Notes: generated by a model from the letters alone, not told the origin. A stretch of DNA of 64,000 bases from Streptomyces rhizosphaerihabitans (GCF_025399795.1 NZ_JAODTZ010000029.1:62001-126000), one strand, 5' to 3'; counted from the first letter of the stretch, positions 8,871 through 17,303 are shown. A program made the numbers and translations.

Positions 8871-9934
8871 CGGGCCACCGTCTCTTCGGATCCGTCCGCC
8901 CGGCTGTCCGCCTGGACATCCCGCCGGCCGTCCGCCTGGACATCCCGCCGGCCGTCCGGCTGGACGTCCTCCTGGTAGTGCCGCAGGAACAGCTCCTCCA
9001 GGGTGGGCGGGGTCGAGGTCAGCGACCGTACGCCGGAGTCGGTCAGCGACCGCAGGACGGCGTTCAGCTTGTCGGTGTCGACGTGGAGCCGGACCCGGCA
9101 CCGGACTCCGTCCGGCCGGACCCCGGCGTCCTGGCCTTCGAGGTCCTGGACTTCCAGTTCGTGGACCCCGGGCAGGGACGCCAGTCCGTTCGGCGGGCCG
9201 GTGAGTTCGGCGGTGACGCTGGTGCGGGTGAGGTGGCGCAGGTCGGCGAGGGAGCCGCTCTCGACGGTCCGGCCCTTGCGGATGATGCTGACGCGGTCGC
9301 AGAGTTCCTCGACCTCGCTCAGGATGTGCGAGGACAGCAGGATGGTGCGGCCCCGGTCGCGTTCCTCCCGGACGCACCGCTGGAAGACCTCTTCCATCAG
9401 CGGGTCAAGGCCCGAGGTCGGCTCGTCCAGGATGAGCACGTCGACGTCCGAGGCGAAGGCGGCGACGAGGGCGACCTTCTGACGGTTGCCCTTCGAGTAG
9501 GTGCGCCCCTTCTTGGTGGGGTCGAGCTCGAAGCGCTCGATCAGATCGGCGCGCCGCGCGGGGTCGAGGCCGCCGGTCCGTCCGCCGTCCTTCCCGCCGC
9601 GCCGGGTGCGGCCCCCGTTGTGCAGCCGCCCGTAGAGGTCGATGACCTCGCCGCCGGAGAGGTTGCGCCACAGGGTCACGTCGCCGGGGACGTAGGCGAC
9701 CCGGCGGTGCAGTTCGACCGCGTCCGTCCAGGGGTCCATGTCCAGCATCCGTGCCGCGCCCGAGTCGGCGCGCAGCAGGCCCAGCAGGACCCGGATGGTG
9801 GTGGACTTCCCGGAGCCGTTGGGGCCGAGGAAGCCGTGCACTTCGCCGGCCTCGACCTCCAGGTCGAGGCCGTCCAGTGCGTGCGTCTTGCCGAACGACT
9901 TGTGCAGTCCGGCGACGCTGATTGCCGTCGTCAT
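8867..9934 (-). CDS. ABC exporter ATP-binding protein (DrrA-like)
   Basis: 355 residues. The Walker A motif is GPNGSGKST near residue 40. The signature region reads YSKGNRQKV and Walker B reads DVLILDEPTSGLDP, followed by the switch His in LLSSHILSEVEELCD. The C-terminal third is the DrrA-type extension. It ends in a low-complexity tail built of an 8-residue repeat (DVQADGRR-like). The gene is the first of a two-gene operon with the permease and is divergent from the regulator at 10038. The family drives export of antibiotics or other amphiphiles. Confidence 0.92.
   Translation of the reverse strand: MTTAISVAGLHKSFGKTHALDGLDLEVEAGEVHGFLGPNGSGKSTTIRVLLGLLRADSGAARMLDMDPWTDAVELHRRVAYVPGDVTLWRNLSGGEVIDLYGRLHNGGRTRRGGKDGGRTGGLDPARRADLIERFELDPTKKGRTYSKGNRQKVALVAAFASDVDVLILDEPTSGLDPLMEEVFQRCVREERDRGRTILLSSHILSEVEELCDRVSIIRKGRTVESGSLADLRHLTRTSVTAELTGPPNGLASLPGVHELEVQDLEGQDAGVRPDGVRCRVRLHVDTDKLNAVLRSLTDSGVRSLTSTPPTLEELFLRHYQEDVQPDGRRDVQADGRRDVQADSRADGSEETVAR
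8906..8970 (-). repeat. 24-bp in-frame tandem repeat at the 3' end of the ATPase gene
   Basis: Units at 8906-8929 and 8930-8953 are nearly identical, with a third partial copy to about 8970. They encode the repeated VQADGRRD tail and are a multiple of three, so copy changes only alter tail length. Confidence 0.85.
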
Positions 9935-10037
9935 GGTCCAGAACGTACGCTTCTTTCAGAAATTTGTGAAGTTAAGGAAACATGTAAATCCTGGATACAC
10001 TCGACGGCGACGCGTGAGCTGGGGAGATGATCGACAG
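9935..10037. promoter_or_regulatory. Divergent promoter/operator region, AT-rich
   Basis: 103 bases between the divergent exporter and regulator genes. The block at about 9950-9995 is strikingly AT-rich for this genome and contains TTTCAGAAA (9954-9962) and a spaced TTTC/GAA dyad. These are plausible operator half-sites for the MarR/GbsR-like regulator that starts at 10038. Confidence 0.45.
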
Positions 10038-10535
10038 ATGGCGGAACCGACTGCGGCGGAGCGGGACCCGGAGGCGGTCTCGAAGTTCGTCGAGGGCTTC
10101 GCGGCACAGCTCGTCGAGGCCGGGATGCAGCGGATGCCCGCCCGGGTCTTCGCGGCGCTGCTGGCCTCCGACGCCGGTGCCATGACCTCCGCCGAACTCG
10201 GCGAGCAGCTTCAGGTCAGCCCTGCGGCCGTCTCCGGCGCGGTGCGCTATCTCGCGCAGCAGCACATGGTCGCGCGCGAGCGCGAACCCGGTTCGCGGCG
10301 CGAGCGGTACCGGGTGCACAGCAACCAGTGGTACGAGGCGCTGACCAACCGCGACGCGGTGCTCAAGCGCTGGGAACTCGCCCTGCGCGTCGGCGTCGAC
10401 TCCCTCGGTTCCACGACTCCCGCCGGGCGCCGGCTCTCCGAGACCCTCGCGTTCTTCGAGTTCATCGACGGCGAGGTCGCCGCGATGATGGAACGCTGGC
10501 GTGCCCACCGCGAGACGCTGTACGGCGACGGGTGA
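10038..10535 (+). CDS. MarR/GbsR-like winged-helix regulator
   Basis: 165 residues. A winged-helix DNA-binding domain (about 25-95) contains MTSAELGEQLQVSPAAVSGAVRYL with the wing RERYRV. The C-terminal helices (about 105-165) probably dimerise. It is divergent from the exporter pair, so it most likely represses the exporter and itself until a ligand binds. An upstream in-frame extension exists, but ATG 10038 is followed directly by the conserved region and lies about 10 bases after GGGGAGA, a good ribosome binding site. Confidence 0.85.
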   Translation: MAEPTAAERDPEAVSKFVEGFAAQLVEAGMQRMPARVFAALLASDAGAMTSAELGEQLQVSPAAVSGAVRYLAQQHMVAREREPGSRRERYRVHSNQWYEALTNRDAVLKRWELALRVGVDSLGSTTPAGRRLSETLAFFEFIDGEVAAMMERWRAHRETLYGDG

Positions 10536-10539
10536 CGAG

Positions 10540-10562
10540 CGGGACCGGGCACCCCGGTCCCG
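10540..10562 (+). terminator. Hairpin terminator after the regulator
   Basis: A perfect 10-bp GC stem (10540-10549 with 10553-10562) and a 3-base loop, immediately after the stop codon at 10535. Confidence 0.65.
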
Positions 10563-10689
10563 TTCCGTCCTGATTCCGTTCCGTCGCGGTGGAACCGGCA
10601 CGTGGTCTCTTCGGGGTGGACCGCACCCCGTCCCGGCGGGGGGGCACCGGCACCCCGCCCCGTGAGTGTGCCGTCGGCGGGGGCGAATC

Positions 10690-10946
10690 CCACGCCGTCA
10701 CCGGCAGGGTGTCGTCGGCGGCGCCAGGCCCCACGCCGTCATCGGCAGGGTGTTGCCGGTGGCGCCAGGCCCCACGCCGTCATCGGCAGGGTGTTGCCGG
10801 TGGCGCCAGGCCCCACGCCGTCATCGGCAGGGTGTTGCCGGTGGCGCCAGGGCCCACGCCGTCATCGGCAGGGTGTTGCCGGTGGCGCCAGGCCCCACGC
10901 CGTCATCGGCAGGGTGTCATCGGTGGCGCCGGGTGCCGGGCTGTCA
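10690..10946. repeat. 41-bp minisatellite, six tandem copies
   Basis: The same position of the unit recurs at 10700, 10741, 10782, 10823, 10864 and 10905, exactly 41 bases apart, with no spacers. The first and last copies are diverged. Each inner unit carries the palindrome TGGCGCCA. A 41-bp unit is not a multiple of three, so the array is non-coding. It stops four bases before the stop codon of the minus-strand gene at 10950. That gene's 3' end contains related blocks (GGCAGGGT and CAGGCCCCA), as if the array grew from it. Confidence 0.93.
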
Positions 10947-10949
10947 CCG

Positions 10950-11804
10950 TCAGTGCGTGGCCGGCAGGGTCAGGCCCCAGGCCGACTCCCGTACGGTCCA
11001 GGTCCGGGTCCGGACCGGGCCGCTCACCACGGAGTCCGCGCGGTAGCGGAAGTCGGCGCCGGAGACGGTGACCTTGTGGCCCAGCAGCCGCAGGGGGGAG
11101 GACTCGGCCCCCACGGACACCGCGCGGACCTCGATCTCGGCTCCGGTTCCCGATCCGCCCGGTGTCACGGACACGGCTTCCACGGGCTGGTCCAGATCCA
11201 CCACGCACACCCCGTCGACCTCGATCCGCAGCCGGGAGGGCCCTGGTCCGGGTGCGGAGGCGAGCCGGGACGGCCGGGAGGCGAGGGTCCGTACCAGGGA
11301 CTGGTAGGTGCGGAGCCAGGGATGTGTGCCTGCCTCGCCGGGCGCTCCCGCGTGCACCGGAGCGGGCGGCCGGGAGGGCAGCGAGGGGATGCGCAGCGCG
11401 CCGAGCACCACGCCGTCACTGTCGTCCACGAGCAGGTCGAGCCGTTGCTCGGCCCCGTCGAGGACCGCTCTGGCCGCCGCGACGGCCCCCATCGGCACCC
11501 CGAGCGAACGGGACAGCGACAGCACACCGCCCACGGGCACGAAGGACAGCGCGCACGCGGCGAGTTCCCGCCGCCGGTGCAGCAGGGACACCGCCCGCAG
11601 CAGGGCACCGTCGTCACCGATGACGACGAGTCGGCGCGTACCCCGGCGGATCAGTGCCCGAGCGAATTCCTCGGGTCCCTCCGGGAGGCACACTTTCGTC
11701 GCCGCACCCGCGCTGAGCACGTCTTTCGCGATCCGTACGGACTCGCCGTCCGTTCGCCGGGCGACCGGGTCGATGACCACCAGGAGCTGGTCGGAAGCCG
11801 CCAC
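10950..11804 (-). CDS. Diacylglycerol kinase-like protein, degenerate active-site motif
   Basis: 284 residues starting at GTG 11804. The N-terminal half resembles the diacylglycerol/sphingosine kinase catalytic fold (VVIDPVARR..GESVRIAKDVL, then RRLVVIGDDGALLRAVS). A homologous gene commonly sits next to purA in Streptomyces. The hallmark GGDGT loop appears as GDDGA, and the residues after it are not typical, so catalytic activity is doubtful. The C-terminal half is a beta-rich domain (RLRIEVDGVCVVDLDQP, ADSVVSGPVRTRTWTV). It is divergent from purA and its 3' end abuts the 41-bp minisatellite. Confidence 0.7.
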   Translation of the reverse strand: MAASDQLLVVIDPVARRTDGESVRIAKDVLSAGAATKVCLPEGPEEFARALIRRGTRRLVVIGDDGALLRAVSLLHRRRELAACALSFVPVGGVLSLSRSLGVPMGAVAAARAVLDGAEQRLDLLVDDSDGVVLGALRIPSLPSRPPAPVHAGAPGEAGTHPWLRTYQSLVRTLASRPSRLASAPGPGPSRLRIEVDGVCVVDLDQPVEAVSVTPGGSGTGAEIEVRAVSVGAESSPLRLLGHKVTVSGADFRYRADSVVSGPVRTRTWTVRESAWGLTLPATH

Positions 11805-11845
11805 CTCGGTCCTGCCTCGCTTCCTCGGGTAGCATCTTTGTGCAA

Positions 11846-11875
11846 GAGCCCCTTGCGCCTTTGCGCCAGGGGCTT
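11846..11875. promoter_or_regulatory. Hairpin in the purA upstream region
   Basis: A strong imperfect inverted repeat: arms 11846-11858 and 11863-11875 with one mismatch and a CTTT loop. It lies between the divergent lipid-kinase-like gene and purA, about 130 bases before the purA start. It could act as an attenuator or operator. There is no T-run directly after it, so a simple terminator is not certain. Confidence 0.5.
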
Positions 11876-12004
11876 CGTCTATTCCGGGGCATCCGGTCCG
11901 ACGGTCGCGGCCAATGGTGGTCGCCGACGTGCGCAGCTGTAGCCAGAACCAGCCGCGTACGTCCCCGACCTTGGACATGCCCCGCCCGGAAGGGGTGTAC
12001 GCCT

Positions 12005-13288
12005 GTGCCCGCACTTGTGCTGCTCGGTGCTCAGTGGGGTGACGAAGGCAAGGGAAAGGCCACCGACCTGCTCGGTGGATCCGTGGACTATGTGGTGCGC
12101 TACCAGGGCGGCAACAACGCCGGCCATACGGTAGTCGTGGGCGACCAGAAATACGCTCTCCACCTCCTCCCTTCCGGAATCCTCACGCCGGAGTGCACTC
12201 CGGTGATCGGCAACGGAGTCGTCATCGACCCGTCCGTCCTGTTCTCCGAGCTGAACGGACTGAACGAGCGCGGCGTCGACACTTCCAAGCTGCTGATCAG
12301 CGGAAACGCTCATATCATCACGCCTTACAACGTCACTGTCGACAAGGTGACGGAACGCTTCCTCGGAAAGCGGAAGATCGGGACCACCGGACGCGGTATC
12401 GGTCCGACCTACGCGGACAAGATCAACCGCGTCGGCATCCGCATCCAGGACCTCTACGACGAGTCGATCCTCGTCCAGAAGGTCGAAGCGGCGCTGGAGG
12501 TCAAGAACCAGCTGCTCACCAAGCTCTACAACCGGCGAGCCATCGAGGCGAGCCAGGTCGTCGAGGAGCTGCTGGGCTACGCGGACCGGCTCAAGCCGTA
12601 CGTCGCGGACACCGTCCTGATCCTCAACGAGGCGCTGGAGCAGGACAAGGTCGTGCTCTTCGAGGGCGGCCAGGGCACGCTGCTGGACATCGACCACGGT
12701 ACGTATCCGTTCGTGACGTCGTCCAACCCGACCGCGGGCGGCGCCTGCACGGGCGCCGGCGTCGGCCCGACCAAGATCAGCCGGGTCATCGGCATCCTCA
12801 AGGCGTACACGACCCGTGTCGGCTCGGGCCCGTTCCCGACCGAGCTCCTCGACGCCGACGGCGAGGCGCTGCGGCGCATCGGCGGCGAGCGCGGTGTGAC
12901 GACCGGCCGTGACCGGCGCTGCGGCTGGTTCGACGCGGTCATCGCCCGCTACGCGACCCGCGTGAACGGTCTGACCGACTTCTTCCTCACCAAGCTGGAC
13001 GTCCTGACCGGCTGGGAGGAGATCCCGGTCTGCGTGGCGTACGAGATCGACGGCAAGCGCGTCGAGGAACTCCCGTACTCCCAGACCGACTTCCACCACG
13101 CGAAGCCGATCTACGAGAACCTCCCCGGCTGGTCCGAGGACATCACCAAGGCGAAGACCTTCGCGGACCTCCCGAAGAACGCGCAGGACTACGTGAAGGC
13201 GCTGGAGGAGATGTCGGGCGCGCCGATCTCCGCGATCGGCGTCGGACCGGGCCGCACCGAAACGATCGAGATCAACTCGTTCATCTAG
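12005..13288 (+). CDS. purA: Adenylosuccinate synthetase
   Basis: 427 residues, the normal length. The N-terminus ALVLLGAQWGDEGKGKATDLL holds the GTP-binding/catalytic loop with the catalytic Asp, followed by GGNNAGHTVV with the catalytic His. Further blocks include TTGRGIGPTY, FEGGQGTLLDIDHGTYPFVTSSNP and the C-terminal TTGR.RRCGWFD region. The enzyme joins IMP and aspartate with GTP hydrolysis in AMP synthesis, in the cytosol. GTG 12005 is chosen because the conserved sequence begins right after it. The longer upstream frame is unrelated. Confidence 0.98.
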   Translation: MPALVLLGAQWGDEGKGKATDLLGGSVDYVVRYQGGNNAGHTVVVGDQKYALHLLPSGILTPECTPVIGNGVVIDPSVLFSELNGLNERGVDTSKLLISGNAHIITPYNVTVDKVTERFLGKRKIGTTGRGIGPTYADKINRVGIRIQDLYDESILVQKVEAALEVKNQLLTKLYNRRAIEASQVVEELLGYADRLKPYVADTVLILNEALEQDKVVLFEGGQGTLLDIDHGTYPFVTSSNPTAGGACTGAGVGPTKISRVIGILKAYTTRVGSGPFPTELLDADGEALRRIGGERGVTTGRDRRCGWFDAVIARYATRVNGLTDFFLTKLDVLTGWEEIPVCVAYEIDGKRVEELPYSQTDFHHAKPIYENLPGWSEDITKAKTFADLPKNAQDYVKALEEMSGAPISAIGVGPGRTETIEINSFI

Positions 13289-13384
13289 CGCGGAGCGGTG
13301 TCCGGACCAGGTTCCGGCGCGGTATCCGGAGCGGTGTCCGGATCAGAGTCGGAAGCCGTTTCCGGAAGAGTTGTTCCACGAGTG
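13289..13384. repeat. Degenerate TCCGGA-containing repeats after purA
   Basis: The blocks GCGGTGTCCGGA and GCGGTATCCGGA recur three to four times with drift between 13290 and 13370. No gene is seen. Confidence 0.5.
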
Positions 13385-13409
13385 CGCCCCCGGCCGACAT
13401 CCGGGGGCG
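13385..13409. terminator. Bidirectional hairpin between purA and the secreted glycosidase
   Basis: A 9-bp GC-only stem (13385-13393 with 13401-13409) and a 7-base loop, between two convergent genes. There is no T-run, as is usual for Streptomyces. Confidence 0.6.
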
Positions 13410-13432
13410 TACCCGTACCTGGGGAGCCGGCC

Positions 13433-15361
13433 TCAGCGCGAGGTCAGTCTCCACAGGTGGTCGGCGGTGCCGTTGTCGTCCCACTGGAGGACCTGGGCGC
13501 CGGTGGAGGTGCTCATGCCGTTCACGCCGAGCAGCAGACCGCTGTTGTAGTTGGCGATCTTGTAGTAGCCGTCACCGGCCGGGATCAGCTGCCAGAGGTG
13601 GTCGGCGGTGCCGTTGTCCGCCCAGATCAGCGCGGTCCCTCCGGCCGCCGTGCTCGCGTTCGAGATGCCGAGCAGCAGGCCGCTCGCCTTGCCGGTGATT
13701 CTGTAGAGGCCGGATCCGGCGGAGGAGAGGGTCCACGACTGGCCGGCGCCGGTGGAGGACGTGGCCTGGACGACCGCGGTGCCCTGGGCCGTGCCCGCGT
13801 TCTGGGTGTCCAGGGCGAGGGCGCTGTTCTTGTTGGTGATCTGGTAGGTCCCGGCGAGCGAGGTGGAGCTGCCGCTGGGGGTGAGGACCAGGTGGTAGCC
13901 GTCCGAGGCGTTCATGGCCACGGGCACGGTGACGGCCCCGTTCGAGACCGTGTAGTCGGCCTCCGAGATCGTGTACGGGGCCGCCACGGCCGTGGTGCGG
14001 CCCTTGGACGGGGTGTACTCCAGCTTGGCGTGCACCGTGCTGCCGAAGGCGGACAGGGAGCCGAGGCCCTTGACCGTCACGGCGGTCGAACCGGTGCCGC
14101 CGCCGAACACGACGCTGATCTGCCGACCGTCCCCGGTGCGGGACGCGGCTCCGTCGATGCCCGTCTGGCCCGGCGGCGTGGTGGGGACCATGCTGCCCGA
14201 CATGTCGCCGTACCACTTGTAGAGCCAGTACGACCCGTTGGGCGATCCGCCGGTGTCGGTGAGGGTGTCGCCGAGTGTGCCGTAGTGGTTCCAGAAGGCG
14301 AGTTCGGCGTCATGGACGCCCACCCGCTCGAACTTGGCGACATAACCGACGAGCGAACCCGGCACACCCACCTCGGTGGGCGTCCCGTACTCCTCGATGG
14401 CGATCGGGCGCGCGCTGATGCCCAGGCTGCTTTCCAGGGAGCGGTACGCGGCGACGTGCGCCGCGATGTCCTGGGAGCCCTGGAGCTCGTGCCAGGCGAC
14501 GATGTCGGGGACGGTGCCGGCGGCCTTGGCGGCCGTGAGGAACGTGTTCATCCAGCTCTGGTTCCACGCCGAGTGGCTGGGACCCTGGATCGGGGTGGTG
14601 GTGTCCTTGGTGCGGACCTCCTTGTAGGTGCGCGTCCAACCCGCCCCGAACGTACCGGCGTTCGTGGTGTCCCAGGTCCAGTCGGGTTCGTTCCACAACT
14701 CGTAGGCGCGGATGTTGCCGGCCGAGGAGGACTTGACCGACGCGATCTGGGTGTCCACGGCGGACAGCCAGTTGCTCCAACTCACCCATTTGTAGGGGAA
14801 GTTCGGGTACCAGTCGGGCATGCGGACGACGACCCCGGCGCCGGCCCGCGCGGCCTTGGACGCCACGGTCAGCGCGTCGCCCCCGGGCGCGGGTTCGCCG
14901 TTGGGGAGTTGCGAACCGCCCGGTGCCATCTGTACGAAGGTGTTCGGCTTGAGCGGGGTGACCAGGCTGTCGGCCGGGGTGCTCGCGTCGGCGAGGCCGT
15001 ACAGACTGCCGCTCGCCACGTGGGTGACCGAGCGGAGGGTCTGGTCGGCGTTCACCACCAGGGTGGTGGCCGTGCTGGGGGCCGCCTGGGCGGCGGGTGC
15101 GGTGAACAGGGCGGTGGTGGCGAGGGAGAGCGCCCCCAAGGCGGCCGGCGCACGGAGCCGATGGAATCTGGCGACGACGGGCGCGGAGGCGGTTCCGGCT
15201 CTGGTGTCGGGTGCGGGTGCGGGTGCGGGTGCGGGTGCGGGTGCGGTGGCGGTGGCGGTGGCGGTCGAGGGTGCGGTGACGGGTGGGGGCGTGGTGGCTC
15301 GTCGCGTCCGGCCTAAGGGGCCGGTGCGGCTCGTGCGGCTCGTACGGCTCGTGCGGCTCAT
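13433..15361 (-). CDS. Secreted clan-A-like glycoside hydrolase with ricin-type lectin domain
   Basis: 642 residues. The start ATG 15361 has a strong AGGAGG nine bases upstream. A 65-residue low-complexity stretch (SRT repeats, then alternating Ala-Pro) precedes a normal signal peptide (LGALSLATTALFTAPAAQA). The catalytic domain (about 95-500) has YELWNEPDW with a candidate acid/base Glu225 and AIEEYG with candidate nucleophile Glu323 or Glu324. This layout fits TIM-barrel clan A enzymes such as GH39 or GH5-like families. Residues about 510-642 are three beta-trefoil repeats with LALDTQNAG, LLLGISNAS and LLLGVNG and the W.L endings of CBM13/ricin lectins. It is the last gene of the sugar operon with GH127, so the substrate is probably an arabinose-containing plant polymer. 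Confidence 0.85.
   Translation of the reverse strand: MSRTSRTSRTSRTGPLGRTRRATTPPPVTAPSTATATATAPAPAPAPAPAPDTRAGTASAPVVARFHRLRAPAALGALSLATTALFTAPAAQAAPSTATTLVVNADQTLRSVTHVASGSLYGLADASTPADSLVTPLKPNTFVQMAPGGSQLPNGEPAPGGDALTVASKAARAGAGVVVRMPDWYPNFPYKWVSWSNWLSAVDTQIASVKSSSAGNIRAYELWNEPDWTWDTTNAGTFGAGWTRTYKEVRTKDTTTPIQGPSHSAWNQSWMNTFLTAAKAAGTVPDIVAWHELQGSQDIAAHVAAYRSLESSLGISARPIAIEEYGTPTEVGVPGSLVGYVAKFERVGVHDAELAFWNHYGTLGDTLTDTGGSPNGSYWLYKWYGDMSGSMVPTTPPGQTGIDGAASRTGDGRQISVVFGGGTGSTAVTVKGLGSLSAFGSTVHAKLEYTPSKGRTTAVAAPYTISEADYTVSNGAVTVPVAMNASDGYHLVLTPSGSSTSLAGTYQITNKNSALALDTQNAGTAQGTAVVQATSSTGAGQSWTLSSAGSGLYRITGKASGLLLGISNASTAAGGTALIWADNGTADHLWQLIPAGDGYYKIANYNSGLLLGVNGMSTSTGAQVLQWDDNGTADHLWRLTSR
15208..15361 (-). 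repeat. Three microsatellites in the 5' end of the glycosidase gene
   Basis: Bases 15208-15243 repeat the hexamer GGTGCG about six times (Ala-Pro). Bases 15244-15265 repeat GGTGGC (Ala-Thr). Bases 15325-15360 repeat a 9-mer four times (Ser-Arg-Thr). All units are multiples of three and lie between the start codon and the signal peptide. Confidence 0.9.
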
Positions 15362-15400
15362 GGAGGAGCCTCCTGGAGGTGGGGAGCGGGGAACGTCTGC

Positions 15401-16222
15401 TCAGTCCTTCACCGCGCCCGCGGTCACGCCCGCGGCCACGTAGCGCTGTGCGAGGACGAGCAGGACAGTGGCGGGGACCGACGCGACGACGGCGGTGGCC
15501 ATGATCGCGTTCCATTCCTGGTTGTTGTTGCCGATGTAGTGGTAGATGCCGAGGGTGATGGGGCGCATGTCGCCGCCGCCGTCGAGGGTGTTGGCGAAGA
15601 CGAAGTCGGACCAGGCCCACAGGAAGCCGAACAGCGAGACCGTGACGATCGCGTTGCGGCTCACCGGCAGGACGACCGAGCGGAAGATCCGCCAGGTGCC
15701 GGCACCGTCGATGCGGGCCGCGGAGATGAGTTCGCCGGGGATGCCCGACATGAACGCGGCGAAGATCATGACGCCGAACGGCACGGCGATGGTGGAGTCC
15801 GCGATGATCAGGCCCCACCAGGAGTTGAGCAGCCCGAGGTCCAGGAAGAACCCGTAGAAGCCCATCGCCATGACGATGCCGGGGATCATCTGGGCGACCA
15901 GGAGCGCCAGAGAGAGCGGCCCCGCGCCGGGCGGGCGCAGCTTGGCGAGGGAATAGCCGGCCGGGGCGGCGAGGACCAGGGTGAGGGCGACGGTGCCGAG
16001 GCCGATGAGCAGACTGGTGCCGAGATAGGGCAACTGGTCGTTCAGGACGGCTCGGTAGCCCTCGAAGGTGGGATGCAGCGGGAACAGGTCGGGCGGGCTC
16101 TTGCGCATGTTCCGCTGCGGGGTGAGGGACACGTTCAGCATCCAGTACACCGGGAAGAGCATGAGCGCGGTGAGGGCGACGCCGAGCACGGTGTGACGGC
16201 GCCTGCCCGTACGGGACTTCAC
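15401..16222 (-). CDS. Sugar ABC transporter permease, MalG type
   Basis: 273 residues with six transmembrane segments. It has the MalG/AraQ-type EAA loop with ISAARIDGAGTWRIFRSVVLP, the site that contacts the ATPase, and the late segment FLWAWSDFVFANTL. The GTG start at 16222 overlaps the TGA of the MalF-type gene by four bases, so the two are co-translated. The long upstream frame is a shadow. Together with the lipoprotein at 17304 and the MalF-type permease it forms a CUT1 sugar importer. No ATPase gene is present here, so it probably uses a shared MsiK-like ATPase, as other Streptomyces CUT1 systems do. Confidence 0.9.
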   Translation of the reverse strand: MKSRTGRRRHTVLGVALTALMLFPVYWMLNVSLTPQRNMRKSPPDLFPLHPTFEGYRAVLNDQLPYLGTSLLIGLGTVALTLVLAAPAGYSLAKLRPPGAGPLSLALLVAQMIPGIVMAMGFYGFFLDLGLLNSWWGLIIADSTIAVPFGVMIFAAFMSGIPGELISAARIDGAGTWRIFRSVVLPVSRNAIVTVSLFGFLWAWSDFVFANTLDGGGDMRPITLGIYHYIGNNNQEWNAIMATAVVASVPATVLLVLAQRYVAAGVTAGAVKD

Positions 16223-17109
16223 GACTCCTGCCTCCTCTGGACGCGGACGTGCAGCAGCCCGAAGGCGAGGGCGATGACGATGAGGATGTTGCCGACGGCG
16301 GCGCCGGGGCCGAACTTGGGCAGCAGGGTGCCGAATCCGAGCTGGTAGGACCAGGTCGCCAGGGTGGACGAGGAGTCGCCGGGACCCCCCTTCGTCATGA
16401 TCCAGATCAGGTCGAAGACCTTGAGGGTGTAGACGAGGCCGAGCAGCAGCGTGATCGCGGAGACCGGGCGCAGCAGCGGGAAAGTGATGCGGCGGAACTG
16501 CTGCCAGGCGTTCGCCCCGTCCAGGGCGGCGGCCTCGTACAGCTCGGCGGGGATGTTCTGGAGACCGCTGTACAGGATGACCAGGTTGAAGGGGATGCCG
16601 ATCCAGATGTTGGCGATGACGACCGAGGTCAGCGCCCAGTGCGGTGAGGTGAGCCAGCCGACGGGGTCGACGCCGACCATGTGCAGGGCGTAATTGACCA
16701 CGCCGGACTCGCTGTTGAACATCCAGGACCAGGTAGACGCCGACACGATCAGCGGCAGCAGCCAGGGGACCAGGAACAGGGCCCGGAGGGTGGGGGCCAG
16801 CGGGAACCGGCGGTTGAAGAAGACGGCGAGGGCGAGTCCGGCGGCGTACTGCACGGCGATGGACGCGAACGTGAAGACCATCGTGTGCCGCATCGCCGGG
16901 GCGAAGGACGGGTCGTCCAGGACCGTGCGGAAGTTGTCCCAGCCGGAGAACGGGGCGTCGCCCGCGACGAAGGACCGGACGGTGTAGTCGCGCAGGCTCA
17001 GGTCGAGGTTGCGGTAGAGCGGGTAGGCGTAGAAGGCGGCGAGGTACGCGGCCAGCGGGGCGAGGAAGGCGAGCGCCGTCAGCTGGCTCCGGCGGTGATG
17101 GGTGAGCAT
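16219..17109 (-). CDS. Sugar ABC transporter permease, MalF type
   Basis: 296 residues with about six membrane segments and the EAA loop ELYEAAALDGANAWQQFRRITFPLL, typical of CUT1 permeases. The start ATG is at 17109. The stop overlaps the next permease by four bases. A 194-base gap with genomic repeat elements separates it from the solute-binding lipoprotein gene, which could lower downstream expression relative to the lipoprotein. Confidence 0.9.
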   Translation of the reverse strand: MLTHHRRSQLTALAFLAPLAAYLAAFYAYPLYRNLDLSLRDYTVRSFVAGDAPFSGWDNFRTVLDDPSFAPAMRHTMVFTFASIAVQYAAGLALAVFFNRRFPLAPTLRALFLVPWLLPLIVSASTWSWMFNSESGVVNYALHMVGVDPVGWLTSPHWALTSVVIANIWIGIPFNLVILYSGLQNIPAELYEAAALDGANAWQQFRRITFPLLRPVSAITLLLGLVYTLKVFDLIWIMTKGGPGDSSSTLATWSYQLGFGTLLPKFGPGAAVGNILIVIALAFGLLHVRVQRRQES

Positions 17110-17125
17110 GTGGGCTCCTGGGCGC

Positions 17126-17232
17126 GGAAATTTCAGCCCCTCCGGCGTTTGAGGAGCGGGGTCTGGGGCGGGGCCCCAGGGGTGATGGGGGTCCCCCTGG
17201 CCGAGCGAAGCCGAGACCTCGGGGGAGGGCAG
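17126..17232. repeat. Two dispersed Streptomyces-type palindromic repeats
   Basis: Bases 17126-17182 hold a TTTCAGCCCCTCCGGCG... type element with an inner GGGGCGGGGCCCC palindrome. Bases 17187-17228 hold a second imperfect inverted repeat (GGGGTCCCCC ... CGGGGGAGG). Elements like these recur in intergenic regions of Streptomyces genomes as I know them. The second is related to a stretch inside tnpB (23168-23210). Confidence 0.6.
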
Positions 17233-17303
17233 GGGCGGCGGGGCGAAAGACGGCTGGGCCCCAGCCCGTTGACCGCCCGGCCCGGTGCCGGCCTGCCCAG
17301 GGC

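Noticed and set aside
10690..10946. 41-bp repeats as a CRISPR array
   Set aside because: The units are directly adjacent with no spacers, and no cas genes are present.
11846..11875. purA hairpin as a purine riboswitch
   Set aside because: It is a single short hairpin without a purine aptamer three-way junction.
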